Shown here in pieces: positions 26,059 to 36,543 of a stretch of 64,000 bases of DNA (position 1 is the stretch's first letter; each line of letters starts with the position of its first letter). Source of the stretch: Janthinobacterium sp. UMAB-56 (lineage in GTDB: Bacteria; Pseudomonadota; Gammaproteobacteria; Burkholderiales; Burkholderiaceae_D); assembly GCF_900095265.1 (NCBI RefSeq), contig NZ_LT607652.1:177560-241559 (forward strand), read 5' to 3'. The notes beneath the pieces are model-generated. The model made no database searches. It was not told the origin of the DNA and saw only the letters and a list, made by a program, of their open reading frames with translations. Position numbers and translations under genes: made by a program.

Positions 26059-27267
26059 ATGACATTGAGTTCCGTTTTACACGACGTTTTGCAGTTCATG
26101 GCAACTGGCATTACCGATCTGTCCGCATGGCAAGTTTTCCTGTACACCATGGTGGTCACGCACATCACGATCGCCAGCGTCACGATTTACCTGCATCGCC
26201 ATCAGGCTCACCGGGCGCTGGAATTGCACGCGATTCCCAGTCATTTCTTCCGTTTCTGGTTGTGGCTGACGACGGGTCAGGTCACCAAGGAGTGGGCCGC
26301 CATCCACCGCAAGCACCATGCCAAATGCGATACGGAAGAAGACCCGCACAGCCCCGTGACGCGCGGCATCAAGAAAGTGTTCTGGGAAGGCGCCGAGCTG
26401 TACCGCGCTGAATCGAAGAACATGGAAACCATGGCCAAGTACGGCCACGGCACGCCGACGGACTGGATCGAACGCAATCTGTACACCAAATACAGCTGGC
26501 TGGGCGTGGTGTCCTTGTTCGTCATCAATTTCGCCTTGTTCGGCGTGATCGGCATTTCCGTGTGGGCCGTGCAAATGATGTGGATTCCGATCACGGCAGC
26601 CGGCATCATCAACGGTATCGGCCACTACTGGGGTTATCGCAATTACGACTGCGCCGATGCGGCCACCAACATCATTCCTTTCGGCATCCTGATCGGTGGC
26701 GAAGAGTTGCACAACAATCACCATACGTATGCCACGTCGGCCAAGCTGTCGTCGAAATGGTATGAAATCGATATCGGCTGGGCGTATATCCGCGCGCTGG
26801 AAATGCTGGGCCTGGCCAAGGTGAAAAAGCTGGCGCCGGAACCGAAGTTCTCGCCCGGCAAGCTGGAAGCGGACTTCGAGACCTTGCAGTCCGTCATCGC
26901 CAACCGCTACGACGTGATGGCCAAGTATGCGAAATCGATCAAGCATGCCTGGAAGGAAGAGCTGGAACACCTGAAGCACAAGGCCGAACTGGAAAAACGC
27001 TTCTTGAAATCGTCGCGCAAGCTGATGCAGCGCGAGCCGGGCAAGCTGGCCGATGCGCAGCACGAGCAGTTGTCGGAATTGTTCCAGCACAGCAAGGCGC
27101 TGGAAACCATGCATCATATGCGCGTCGAACTGGGCGCCATATGGGAGCGTTCACACTTTACGCGCGAACAGTTGCTGCAGAAGCTGCAAGACTGGTGCAC
27201 GCGCGCCGAAGCGTCTGGCATCCAGTCGCTGCAGGATTTCTCCTTGCGCCTGCGCAGTTACGCATAA
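26059..27267 (+). CDS. Acyl-lipid/acyl-CoA delta-9-type fatty acid desaturase
   Basis: A 402-residue membrane di-iron enzyme that introduces a cis double bond into fatty acyl chains. The three histidine boxes are H46-R-H-Q-A-H51, H83-R-K-H-H87 and H218-N-N-H-H222, with hydrophobic pairs between them. Beyond residue 260 lies an unusually long charged helical C-terminus (about 140 residues, rich in Lys and Glu) not needed for catalysis. GGAG lies 9 bases before the ATG at 26059; a GTG at 26026 is less likely. A terminator follows. Membrane-fluidity control is the expected role. Confidence 0.9.
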   Translation: MTLSSVLHDVLQFMATGITDLSAWQVFLYTMVVTHITIASVTIYLHRHQAHRALELHAIPSHFFRFWLWLTTGQVTKEWAAIHRKHHAKCDTEEDPHSPVTRGIKKVFWEGAELYRAESKNMETMAKYGHGTPTDWIERNLYTKYSWLGVVSLFVINFALFGVIGISVWAVQMMWIPITAAGIINGIGHYWGYRNYDCADAATNIIPFGILIGGEELHNNHHTYATSAKLSSKWYEIDIGWAYIRALEMLGLAKVKKLAPEPKFSPGKLEADFETLQSVIANRYDVMAKYAKSIKHAWKEELEHLKHKAELEKRFLKSSRKLMQREPGKLADAQHEQLSELFQHSKALETMHHMRVELGAIWERSHFTREQLLQKLQDWCTRAEASGIQSLQDFSLRLRSYA

Positions 27268-27288
27268 CGAGCGTTAGCGCTCACGATC

Positions 27289-27317
27289 AAGGCCCTGGAT
27301 TCCAGGGCCTTTTTTTC
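27289..27317 (+). terminator. Terminator after the desaturase gene
   Basis: An 11-base stem AAGGCCCTGGA/TCCAGGGCCTT with a one-base loop is followed by seven Ts. Confidence 0.9.
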
Positions 27318-27358
27318 ATCCCGGAAAAACGCGAGGGCGCCGGCTGAAAATCAGGGCG

Positions 27359-27390
27359 AAAAAAAACCGCTCAGTGGAGCGGCTCTTTTT
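27359..27390 (-). terminator. Terminator of rpmB-rpmG
   Basis: Stem CCGCTC/GAGCGG with an AGTG loop. The left A-run gives a T-run on the minus strand; a right T-run means it may also work on the plus strand. Confidence 0.75.
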
Positions 27391-27407
27391 ACAGAACACA
27401 ATATCAA

Positions 27408-27575
27408 TTACTTGATCTTGGTTTCTTTGTACGTTACGTGCTTGCGTGCTTTAGGATCAAATTTCATGATCTCCATTTTCGCAGGCGTCGTACGCTTGTT
27501 TTTGGTAGTCGTGTAGAAGTGACCCGTACCGGCGGTCGATTCTAACTTGATTTTGTCGCGGCCTGATTTTGCCAT
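27408..27575 (-). CDS. rpmG: 50S ribosomal protein L33
   Basis: The 55-residue basic protein starts [20 protein letters not shown] and ends in [11 protein letters not shown]. This is the standard zinc-free (C-minus) form of bL33 with no Cys. It is encoded 22 bases downstream of rpmB on the minus strand, the usual bacterial rpmB-rpmG pair. It sits in the 50S subunit near the E site. The promoter upstream of rpmB serves both. Confidence 0.97.
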   Translation of the reverse strand: MAKSGRDKIKLESTAGTGHFYTTTKNKRTTPAKMEIMKFDPKARKHVTYKETKIK

Positions 27576-27597
27576 GATAGCTCCCTTATTCTGCTAA

Positions 27598-27834
27598 TTA
27601 GACTTTTTCGCCACGAGCGCGCATATCGACCAATACGGCGTCGATGCCGACTTTATCGATGACGCGCAGACCGGCGTTGGACAAACGCAGGGAGACCCAG
27701 CGGTTTTCAGATTCAACAAAAATACGACGATTCTGCAAGTTAGGCAAAAAACGACGTTTGGTTTTGTTGTTTGCATGGGAAACATTGTTGCCGACCATCG
27801 GCTTCTTCCCAGTGACTTGGCAAACACGTGCCAT
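27598..27834 (-). CDS. rpmB: 50S ribosomal protein L28
   Basis: A 78-residue basic protein beginning [20 protein letters not shown], with the typical [15 protein letters not shown] core. It has full family length. AAGGAG sits 8 bases before the ATG, and a near-consensus sigma70 promoter lies 40-70 bases upstream. It forms a two-gene operon with rpmG. Confidence 0.97.
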   Translation of the reverse strand: MARVCQVTGKKPMVGNNVSHANNKTKRRFLPNLQNRRIFVESENRWVSLRLSNAGLRVIDKVGIDAVLVDMRARGEKV

Positions 27835-27873
27835 GGCGCACTCCTTAAAGATATTCCAAATTGGAAAAACGAG

Positions 27874-27902
27874 AGTATATCCAAAATAAGCAGATTTATC
27901 AA
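27874..27902 (-). promoter_or_regulatory. Sigma70-type promoter of rpmB-rpmG
   Basis: On the minus strand TTGATA and TATACT are separated by 17 bases. The region is strongly AT-rich, as expected for a ribosomal protein promoter. Confidence 0.8.
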
Positions 27903-28080
27903 TGACTTGCGAAAAACAATTGTGTCATGTTGTATTGAAAAAATTTAACAATTTGTCTCTTGCCCTTCTTCCTGGGGAAACGCCCTGGTAAACAGCGCTG
28001 TTTACTGTTAGATAAGCGTGTTGCTGCTGTCACGTATGTCCTTGTTTACACATGGTTAACTGCGATAGTCCGGCGCTGGC

Positions 28081-28755
28081 CTAGATCTGGCCATGTTCCG
28101 CAAAGGAATGCACTTGCCGCCCGGCCACGACGAAATGGTCGAGGATGCGTACGTCCACCAGCGACAAGGCTTGCACCAGCGCACGTGTCAGTAATAAATC
28201 CGCTTCGCTCGGTTCCGGCGTGCCGGAAGGGTGGTTGTGGGCCAGCATGATGCTGGCCGCGTTGTGCAGAAGCGCCTGCTTGACCACTTCGCGCGGATAC
28301 ACGCTGGTGTGGGTGAGGGTGCCACGAAACATTTCGCGGGTCGTGATGAGGCGGTTCCTGACGTCCAAAAACAACACATGAAACGCTTCATGCGCCAGGT
28401 TGCCCAGGGTCAGGCGCAAATAATCTTTGACGGCGTGTGGCGCATTGAGGGCTTGCCCCGTCTGCAAGTCCTCGATGATGGCGCGCCGCGCCAGTTCCAT
28501 CACCGCCTGCAATTGGGCGAACTTGGCGCTGCCCAAGCCGTGTACGGCGGAAAAACTCACAAGGCTGGCGCCGAACAGGCCCCGCAAGGAGCCGAAGTGC
28601 TCGACTGTGTCGCGCGCCAGTTCCACGGCGCTCTTGCCGCGCACGCCCGTGCGCAGGAAGACGGCCAGCAATTCCGCGTCCGACAGCGACTGCGCGCCAT
28701 CCTCGATCAGGCGTTCGCGTGGCCGTTCGCTGGCCGGCCAATCCTTGATGCCCAT
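28081..28755 (-). CDS. radC: RadC-family JAB-domain protein
   Basis: The 224-residue protein has an N-terminal helix-hairpin-helix-like region ([20 protein letters not shown]) and a C-terminal JAB metallo-domain. The domain motif is [14 protein letters not shown], in which His, His and Asp bind zinc, with an upstream Glu in [13 protein letters not shown]. RadC was once linked to DNA repair, but its role is unsettled; the fold resembles deubiquitinating metallopeptidases. Length is standard. It is a single gene near rpmB. Confidence 0.93.
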   Translation of the reverse strand: MGIKDWPASERPRERLIEDGAQSLSDAELLAVFLRTGVRGKSAVELARDTVEHFGSLRGLFGASLVSFSAVHGLGSAKFAQLQAVMELARRAIIEDLQTGQALNAPHAVKDYLRLTLGNLAHEAFHVLFLDVRNRLITTREMFRGTLTHTSVYPREVVKQALLHNAASIMLAHNHPSGTPEPSEADLLLTRALVQALSLVDVRILDHFVVAGRQVHSFAEHGQI

Positions 28756-29000
28756 GCTGCCTCCCCTGTCGCGCCCGGCTGATAGTGGCGCCTGGGGATG
28801 ATTGTGGCGCCATCCTGAGGCAGCGATGCTGCGCTAGCTCGTCTTTATGGGGAATCATATGAAAAAAACAAAAACCAAGATGCCTGCCTGGTCATTTCCA
28901 GACGCTATCATTTACCTGTCGTTGCAATCCATGCAAGTTGCAGCGACGGGGAGTCAGGGCCCTGAACTCAATGTCTTCCACTTGTTTTACAGGAGTCGTC

Positions 29001-30875
29001 ATGCCTTATATCAAAGTTATCAATGGAGTCATGCAAGAGTTCAACGCCGCCGGTGTCAATACGGGCAAGGTCAGTGGTATCGGCCTCAATGCGCACGCGT
29101 ATTTGGAACACCGGAACTGGAGTGTTGCCGCACCGCTCGTTCCGGACCTGAAGAAGCCCGATTACAGCACCGATTTGCCGTACCTTGCCAGCAACGGCTT
29201 CAAGTACATCCAGGTGATGCTGGCGCCTTTCAACGGCAAGGATGGCTATTGGAATTGGGGCGAAGTCGTTGGCAAGCCAAAGTTCGCAGCTGACAACACG
29301 CTAACCGATGTGAATATCAAAGATTCGTACTGGCTTGCCATAACGGCGCTGCTCGATTGCGCGCTGGCCAATGGCATCGGCATCATCGCCTGCCCATTCT
29401 GGAATTCCTACGCCGTGCCGCAATTGGTGGGGGAAGCGGGCGCTGAGGGCGCTACAAAAGACGAACAGGCCGCGGCCGCTCGTGTGGCACTGGTCAATCC
29501 ACAATCGAAAACACGCCACTACATGCGTGCCTTTGCCAAGGCGTTTGCGCAGCGCTACAGCAACCACGCCGGCATCGCCGCCTGGATGGCTGCTCAGGAA
29601 CTGATGGACGTGGCCAAGATAGACTTGACTGCCACCCGTGAAATCATCCAGGAGACGGCGCAATTGCTGCGCGACAACGATGCCCTGGCGCGGATGATTT
29701 CCTCCGGTAATGCAGGAATTGCCCATACTTTGCCCCGTCAAGGTTCCTTGCAGCAATACGTCACGGAAACCCTGCCATTCGTGAATCCGGATCCGGTCGA
29801 CTGCCTTTGTGAAAATCTGTTCCCGGGTAATGAATATGTGAGCAGCGCCCTGGACAGCAGCGCGGATCTGCCGGCCGACTTCGTCTCGTCTTCGCTCGCT
29901 TACCTGCAAGTGATGCAGCGAGCCGCATATACCTTGGGCAAGCCGTATTACCTTGGCAGCTTTTGCCTGTCGAAAAAGCAGGAACTGGCGTTGCAAGATA
30001 CCGAACGTCAAGACAACTTGCATGCGTTGCTGAGCGCCATACGCCGTACGGGCGTGCAACTGGCGTGCTATTGGGACTGGAATGGGGGAAATCCCATGGA
30101 GGACGACGGATTGAACCTGGTCGAGACGCCGGCCTACAGCAACAAGCGCATGGCTGTCTGGGACGCCTTGCGCGGCGAAGACGCCATGCGTCCGGCGCCG
30201 CCAACGCCTTGCTTCGGCGTGACGAAGACCTTGCAATTCCAGCCTGGCCTGATGCTCACCGTGCCGTCGTCCGTGCGCTATGAGAGTGCGGACTTTTCGC
30301 TGTCGTATTGCATCCGGCAACAGGCAATCTCCTCGATCAAGGACCTTGAACTGGCTTTCATCAAGCGCCAATCGAATCTGAAAGGCTGGGCGCTTTTGCA
30401 AAAATTTACGACCGGGGAGAGTGGTATCAACACCTTCCTGCATTTATGGGATAACGAAGGGTTTGCTGGCCTGGGTGCCAACAGCAATGGGCACGGCTTG
30501 AAGGTGGACATTCCCAACCGCTGGTTTCGCTGCACCTATACTGTCAAGCATGATGGTAGCATCAGCCTGTACGTCGATGATTTCCTGATGTACCAGGGGA
30601 ACAAAATAGTGCAGCCATTCGTGCAGGCCACCGGCACACCCCTGGTGATCGGCCACCCCGTGCATGCGCTGGAGCAGGGCACGCCTGCCTGGCAGTTGTC
30701 CGACGTGATCCTGTACGACCGCGTGCTGACGCCGAAGGAAGTGTATGACTATGGTCAATATGGCATCGTGAACCGGCCCGTGGGACGCTGGAAGCTCGAC
30801 GGCAACCTGGAAGACAGCTCCGGCTTCGGCAATCACGCCAGCACGCCTGGCGGGTTGACGTACGTCAACGTCTGA
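29001..30875 (+). CDS. Glycoside-hydrolase-like barrel protein with LamG-like C-terminal domain
   Basis: The 624-residue protein begins (about 1-390) with a TIM-barrel region resembling family 5-type glycosidases: SNGFKYIQVMLAPFNGKDGY, NGIGIIACPFWN, IAAWMAAQELMD, GKPYYLGSFCLSK. The rest (about 400-624) is a concanavalin/LamG-like domain with LSDVILYDRVLTPKEVYDYG. The acid/base position reads QE instead of NE, and the strand that usually ends in the nucleophile Glu reads LGSFC, so activity is doubtful. No signal peptide is present. GGAG lies 7 bases before the ATG. It has no functional partner nearby. Carbohydrate binding is the safest inference. Confidence 0.55.
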   Translation: MPYIKVINGVMQEFNAAGVNTGKVSGIGLNAHAYLEHRNWSVAAPLVPDLKKPDYSTDLPYLASNGFKYIQVMLAPFNGKDGYWNWGEVVGKPKFAADNTLTDVNIKDSYWLAITALLDCALANGIGIIACPFWNSYAVPQLVGEAGAEGATKDEQAAAARVALVNPQSKTRHYMRAFAKAFAQRYSNHAGIAAWMAAQELMDVAKIDLTATREIIQETAQLLRDNDALARMISSGNAGIAHTLPRQGSLQQYVTETLPFVNPDPVDCLCENLFPGNEYVSSALDSSADLPADFVSSSLAYLQVMQRAAYTLGKPYYLGSFCLSKKQELALQDTERQDNLHALLSAIRRTGVQLACYWDWNGGNPMEDDGLNLVETPAYSNKRMAVWDALRGEDAMRPAPPTPCFGVTKTLQFQPGLMLTVPSSVRYESADFSLSYCIRQQAISSIKDLELAFIKRQSNLKGWALLQKFTTGESGINTFLHLWDNEGFAGLGANSNGHGLKVDIPNRWFRCTYTVKHDGSISLYVDDFLMYQGNKIVQPFVQATGTPLVIGHPVHALEQGTPAWQLSDVILYDRVLTPKEVYDYGQYGIVNRPVGRWKLDGNLEDSSGFGNHASTPGGLTYVNV

Positions 30876-30902
30876 TTCGCTGATTTGACGTTGGATGCGG
30901 TG

Positions 30903-30938
30903 CGCGGCCATGTTTTTTGACAAAAGCATGGCCGCGCC
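30903..30938. repeat. Perfect 11-base inverted repeat after the barrel protein gene
   Basis: Arms GCGCGGCCATG and CATGGCCGCGC are separated by a 14-base AT-rich loop. No T-tail follows, so it is either a weak terminator or a protein site. A separate 16-base perfect palindrome (GTTGACGTACGTCAAC) lies at 30855-30870 in the last codons of the gene. Confidence 0.5.
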
Positions 30939-31010
30939 GAGATGGCATGGGGCAGGCGCGGCCAGTGTGGCTTACAATATCGTTTTGCATCAGCTACTTG
31001 AAAACTCACT

Positions 31011-31466
31011 ATGTCCAACGAGCAACCAGCAGTCGTCACCGAAGCGGCTTACCTCACCCTGCATTATCGTCTTGCTACTGTTGACGGTACTGATATTGTC
31101 ACTACCTTCAGCGGAAATCCTGCTACCTTGATGCTGGGGCAGGGCCAGTTGGCGCCGTTCCTCGAGCAGCGTTTGCTGGGCTTGCCTGAAGGCACGCACC
31201 AGACGTTCGAGCTGGCCGCCGGCGAAGGCTTTGGCGAGCGCAATCCCGAGCTGGTGCAATCGGTTTCGCGCGCGACGCTGGACGAAAACTCCGTGCCGGG
31301 CGCCGACTACAAGATCGGCGACCTGGTCGACTTTGCCGCGCCGGGCGGCGGCCGCTTTGCCGGCGTTCTGCGCGAAATGCGCGACGATTCGGCCCTGTTC
31401 GACTTCAACCATCCGCTGGCCGGCCAGCCGCTGCGTTTTGAAGTCAAGCTCATTTCGGTGCTGTGA
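31011..31466 (+). CDS. slpA: FKBP-type peptidyl-prolyl isomerase (SlpA-like)
   Basis: The 151-residue FKBP-fold protein has an SlyD/SlpA-like arrangement. Opening strands ([20 protein letters not shown]) lead to [20 protein letters not shown], then an insert-in-flap region ([13 protein letters not shown]) and the closing strands with [16 protein letters not shown], the family signature. It assists folding in the cytosol. No metal-binding His-rich tail is present, which separates it from SlyD. It is directly followed by ispH after 10 bases, the same slpA-ispH pair found in enterobacteria. Confidence 0.93.
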   Translation: MSNEQPAVVTEAAYLTLHYRLATVDGTDIVTTFSGNPATLMLGQGQLAPFLEQRLLGLPEGTHQTFELAAGEGFGERNPELVQSVSRATLDENSVPGADYKIGDLVDFAAPGGGRFAGVLREMRDDSALFDFNHPLAGQPLRFEVKLISVL

Positions 31467-31476
31467 AGGAATAGCG

Positions 31477-32424
31477 ATGGATAAAGAACTGTTACTGGCC
31501 CAGCCCCGCGGTTTCTGCGCCGGCGTCGACCGGGCGATTGAAATCGTCGAGCGCGCCTTGCAGCAATTTGGCGCACCGATCTATGTGCGCCATGAAATCG
31601 TCCACAATGCCTATGTGGTGGCGGACTTGCGCAACAAGGGCGCCATCTTCATCGACGACCTCGATGACGTGCCTGCTGGCAATACGCTCGTGTTTTCCGC
31701 GCATGGGGTATCGAAAGCCGTGCGCGCCGAGGCGGAATCGCGCGGCCTGAGCATTTTTGATGCGACTTGCCCGCTGGTCACCAAGGTGCATATGGAAGTG
31801 GGCAAGATGCGCCGCGAAGGGCGCGAAATCATCATGATCGGCCACGACGGCCATCCCGAGGTGGAAGGCACGATGGGGCAGGCCGACATGGGCATGCATC
31901 TGGTGGAAACGCTCGACGATGTGGCGGCATTGCAGGTCGCCAATCCGGACAGCCTGGCCTATGTTTCGCAAACAACGTTGTCCGTTGACGACACTAGCGA
32001 CATTATTGCGGCTTTGAAAGCGAAATATCCGAATATCGCCGAGCCGAAAAAAGGCGACATTTGCTACGCCACCACCAACCGTCAGGAAGCCGTGAAATTC
32101 ATGGCGCCGCAAGTGGAAGTGGTGATCGTCGTCGGTAGCCCGAACAGTTCGAATTCGAACCGCTTGCGCGAAGTGGCCGAGAAAATGGGCACGCCAGCCT
32201 ACATGGTCGACAATGCCTCGCAAATCGACCCTGCCTGGCTGGAAGGCAAGCTGCGCGTGGGTGTGACGGCTGGCGCCTCGGCGCCCGAGGTACTGGTACA
32301 AGCCGTCATCGACCGCTTGAAGGAGTGCGGCGTGAAGAGCGTGCGCCCGCTCGATGGCGTGCAGGAAGCCGTCACTTTCCCGATGCCAAAAGGCCTCGAT
32401 GGCATCAAGCGCGACGTCGCATGA
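31477..32424 (+). CDS. ispH: 4-hydroxy-3-methylbut-2-enyl diphosphate reductase
   Basis: This 315-residue iron-sulfur enzyme makes IPP and DMAPP in the last step of the MEP isoprenoid pathway. The three cluster cysteines are visible in [22 protein letters not shown] and [11 protein letters not shown]. The catalytic Glu is in the [12 protein letters not shown] segment. Length is normal. The ATG at 31477 has AAGGAATAG before it. It is the second gene after slpA. Confidence 0.96.
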   Translation: MDKELLLAQPRGFCAGVDRAIEIVERALQQFGAPIYVRHEIVHNAYVVADLRNKGAIFIDDLDDVPAGNTLVFSAHGVSKAVRAEAESRGLSIFDATCPLVTKVHMEVGKMRREGREIIMIGHDGHPEVEGTMGQADMGMHLVETLDDVAALQVANPDSLAYVSQTTLSVDDTSDIIAALKAKYPNIAEPKKGDICYATTNRQEAVKFMAPQVEVVIVVGSPNSSNSNRLREVAEKMGTPAYMVDNASQIDPAWLEGKLRVGVTAGASAPEVLVQAVIDRLKECGVKSVRPLDGVQEAVTFPMPKGLDGIKRDVA

Positions 32425-32720
32425 GGCGTTGGCGCGATTGAGTATCGATGAAATAGTCACCTCAAACCGAATTTAATTCGGAAATGATTGATTTATTCCA
32501 AGTTTAGTTTTTGCAAAAGATCGTTATGATTGCCTCAAGCTTGAATATGTTGTCGTTATGACTAAGCAAGGTCACGCCCGTTTTGAGTGCGTGCACCATG
32601 CTGGTGAGAACGGTCCAGGGATGGCACTGCAGGAATTCTTCCTCCGGTGCCGTTTTTGTATCAGCGACCCATGTTCTGGCGGAAGTTGTTCCCGAAAAAT
32701 GCATATTTGATAGGGCAATC
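32425..32720. other. AT-rich leader region upstream of the liv operon
   Basis: Nearly 300 bases with no convincing gene. The first half is AT-rich. A frame continuing upstream of livH and a minus-strand frame at 32504-32770 have no ribosome-binding site or family match. The promoter of the liv operon must lie here, but I cannot place it with confidence. Confidence 0.4.
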
Positions 32721-33650
32721 ATGGATACATTCATCCAGCAGATCATTAACGGCTTGGTGTTGGGCAGCATGTATGCCTTAGTCGCCCTCGGTTACACGAT
32801 GGTGTATGGTGTCTTGAACCTGATCAACTTCGCCCACGGCGATGTGCTCATGATCGGCGCCATGGCGGGCTTGAGCATTCTCAAGTTGTTGGGCATTTAT
32901 GTGCCGGACTGGCCCGGCTACTTGAAACTGGCCACCGCCATCCTCGGCGCCATTCCCATCTGTATTCTGGTCAACGTCCTCATCGAGCGGGTCGCCTACC
33001 GCCGCCTGCGCAACGCCCCCCGCCTCGCTCCCCTGATTACCGCCATCGGCGTCTCCATCCTGCTGCAAACCTTTGCCATGATGATCTGGACGCGCAATCC
33101 CTTGCCCTTCCCGCAATTGCTGTCGACCGACCCCATCAATATCGGCGGCGCCGTGATTTCGCAAACGCAAGTGTTGCTGCTGGCCCTGGCTGCCCTGTCG
33201 ATGGGCGCATTGGTGTTGCTGGTGGAAAAAACGAAAATGGGCCGCGCCATGCGTGCCACGGCGGAAAACCCCCGCGTGGCGGGACTGATGGGCGTCGATT
33301 CCGACAAGGTCATCGTCGCCACCTTTGCCATCGGCGCCGCGCTGGCGGCCGTGGCGGGCGTGATGTGGGGTGCCAACTATGCGTCCATCCAGTTTTCCAT
33401 GGGTGCCATTCCCGGCTTGAAGGCCTTTTGCGCGGCCGTGCTGGGCGGCATCGGCAATATCTATGGCGCCATGCTGGGGGGGATCTTGCTGGGCCTTATC
33501 GAGAGTCTGGGCGCCGGCTATATCGGCGACCTCACGGGCGGCTTCCTGGGCAGCCACTACCAGGATATCTTTGCCTTCGTCGTGCTGATCATCGTGCTGA
33601 CCCTGCGCCCGTCCGGCATCATGGGCGAACGCGTGGCCGACCGTGCCTGA
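32721..33650 (+). CDS. livH: Branched-chain amino acid ABC permease LivH
   Basis: A 309-residue inner-membrane permease with about eight helices. It begins MDTFIQQIINGLVLGSMYAL, the common LivH start, and contains the EAA-like cytoplasmic loop (ATAENPRVAGLMGVDSDKVI) that contacts the ATPases. AGGG occurs upstream of the ATG at 32721. It heads the operon livH-livM-livG-livF, which imports leucine, isoleucine, valine or related compounds. Confidence 0.95.
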   Translation: MDTFIQQIINGLVLGSMYALVALGYTMVYGVLNLINFAHGDVLMIGAMAGLSILKLLGIYVPDWPGYLKLATAILGAIPICILVNVLIERVAYRRLRNAPRLAPLITAIGVSILLQTFAMMIWTRNPLPFPQLLSTDPINIGGAVISQTQVLLLALAALSMGALVLLVEKTKMGRAMRATAENPRVAGLMGVDSDKVIVATFAIGAALAAVAGVMWGANYASIQFSMGAIPGLKAFCAAVLGGIGNIYGAMLGGILLGLIESLGAGYIGDLTGGFLGSHYQDIFAFVVLIIVLTLRPSGIMGERVADRA

Positions 33651-33672
33651 TGTGAAACTGGGAGATTTAATC

Positions 33673-34890
<1,218 letters not shown>

Positions 34891-34902
34891 GGGAGGGATG
34901 GC

Positions 34903-35676
34903 ATGAGCGAACAGATCATTCTCAATATCGCCGGCGTGAACAAGCGTTTTGGCGGCCTGCAGGCGCTGACCGACGTGGGCATCACTATCCGGCAAGGGCA
35001 AATCTATGGCTTGATCGGCCCGAACGGCGCCGGCAAGACGACTTTCTTTAACGTCATCACGGGCCTGTACCAGCCCGACACGGGCACCTTCGAGCTGGCC
35101 GGCAAGCCATATTCGCCATCCGCGCCGCACAAGGTGGCCAAGGCGGGCATTGCCCGCACCTTCCAGAACATCCGCTTGTTTGGCGACATGACGGCGCTGG
35201 AAAACGTCATGGTGGGGCGCCATGTACGCTCGCACCAGGGTGTGTTCGGCGCCATCTTCCGCCACAAGGCGGCGCGCGAGGAGGAGGCGTCCATCCGCCG
35301 GCGGGCCATGGAGTTGCTCGACTTCGTCGGCATCGCCCAGTTTGCCAACCGCACGGCGCGCTTCCTGTCGTATGGCGACCAGCGGCGCCTGGAAATCGCC
35401 CGCGCGCTGGCCACCGATCCGACCCTGCTGGCGCTCGACGAGCCGGCGGCCGGCATGAATGCGACGGAAAAGCTGGCCCTGCGCGAGTTGCTGGTGAAAA
35501 TCAAGGCCGAAGGCAAGACCGTGCTGTTGATCGAGCACGACGTGAAATTGATGATGGGACTGTGCGACCGCATCACGGTGCTCGAGTATGGCAAGCGCAT
35601 CGCCGAAGGCTTGCCGGCCGAAATACAACAAAACCCGGCCGTTATCGAGGCTTACCTTGGGGGATCGCACGCATGA
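34903..35676 (+). CDS. livG: Branched-chain amino acid ABC ATPase LivG
   Basis: The 257-residue ATPase has Walker A GPNGAGKTT, a signature region with FLSYGDQRRLEIARAL (FLSYG in place of LSGGQ), Walker B LLALDEPAAGMN, and switch His in LLIEHDVKLMM. This loosely conserved signature is normal for LivG. GGAGGG precedes the ATG, and its stop overlaps the livF start as ATGA. Confidence 0.95.
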   Translation: MSEQIILNIAGVNKRFGGLQALTDVGITIRQGQIYGLIGPNGAGKTTFFNVITGLYQPDTGTFELAGKPYSPSAPHKVAKAGIARTFQNIRLFGDMTALENVMVGRHVRSHQGVFGAIFRHKAAREEEASIRRRAMELLDFVGIAQFANRTARFLSYGDQRRLEIARALATDPTLLALDEPAAGMNATEKLALRELLVKIKAEGKTVLLIEHDVKLMMGLCDRITVLEYGKRIAEGLPAEIQQNPAVIEAYLGGSHA

Positions 35677-36410
35677 CTGAGAATGGCTTGAACAAGAATG
35701 TACTGAAGGTAGCGGGCCTGCATGTGGCTTACGGCGGCATCAAGGCGGTGAAAGGCATCGACCTGGAAGTCAACGAGGGCGAGCTGATCGCCCTGATCGG
35801 CGCGAACGGCGCCGGCAAGACGACGACCTTGAAAGCCATCACGGGCACTTTGCCTGCCTGCAAGGTTGAAGGCACGATCAGCTACCTGGGCGAGTCGCTC
35901 AAGGGGATGAAATCGTTTCACCTGGTGGAAAGGAAACTGGCCATGGTGCCGGAAGGGCGTGGCGTGTTTACCCGCATGTCGATCCGCGAAAACCTCATGA
36001 TGGGCGCCTACACGCGCACGGACAAGGCCGGTGTCGAGGCCGATATCGAAAAATGGTTCGACGTGTTCCCGCGCCTCAAGGAAAGGGCGGCGCAGATGGC
36101 TGGCACCCTGTCGGGCGGCGAGCAGCAGATGCTGGCCATGGCGCGGGCACTGATGAGCCATCCGAAGCTGCTGCTGCTCGACGAGCCGTCGATGGGCCTG
36201 TCGCCCATCATGGTCGAGAAAATTTTCGAGGTGATCCGCAAGGTCTCGTCCGAAGGCATCACGATCTTGCTGGTCGAACAGAATGCCCGTTTGGCCCTGC
36301 AAGCGGCGCACCGTGGCTATGTGATGGATTCCGGGCTGGTCACCATGGGCGGCAACGCGGCTGCCATGCTCGATGACCCGCGCGTGAAGGCGGCGTATCT
36401 GGGGGAGTAA
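35673..36410 (+). CDS. livF: Branched-chain amino acid ABC ATPase LivF
   Basis: A 245-residue ATPase with Walker A GANGAGKTT, signature TLSGGEQQMLAMAR, Walker B LLLLDEPSMGLSP and switch region LLVEQNARLAL. It pairs with LivG to power the transporter. The start overlaps the livG stop by ATGA, implying coupled translation. No livK/livJ-type binding protein gene lies on either side, so the receptor is encoded elsewhere. Confidence 0.95.
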   Translation: MTENGLNKNVLKVAGLHVAYGGIKAVKGIDLEVNEGELIALIGANGAGKTTTLKAITGTLPACKVEGTISYLGESLKGMKSFHLVERKLAMVPEGRGVFTRMSIRENLMMGAYTRTDKAGVEADIEKWFDVFPRLKERAAQMAGTLSGGEQQMLAMARALMSHPKLLLLDEPSMGLSPIMVEKIFEVIRKVSSEGITILLVEQNARLALQAAHRGYVMDSGLVTMGGNAAAMLDDPRVKAAYLGE

Positions 36411-36433
36411 GCGCACTCAGGAAGTATTCAGGC

Positions 36434-36463
36434 ATAAAAAATGCCCCAGCTGGGCTGGGGCAT
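36434..36463 (-). terminator. Terminator of the phasin gene
   Basis: A perfect 10-base stem ATGCCCCAGC/GCTGGGGCAT with a TGG loop has an A-run on its left (T-run on the minus strand). It lies between the convergent livF and phasin genes. Confidence 0.8.
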
Positions 36464-36543
36464 AATGGCATCCGTCGGGGACGTGCAGGATGGATGCCTG
36501 GAGGAGCCGTTAACAGCGGACCGCCGTAGCGGTCGCGCAAGAA

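Noticed and set aside
32504-32770. An 88-codon minus-strand frame before livH
   Set aside because: It overlaps the livH start, lacks a ribosome-binding site, and its composition is not protein-like.
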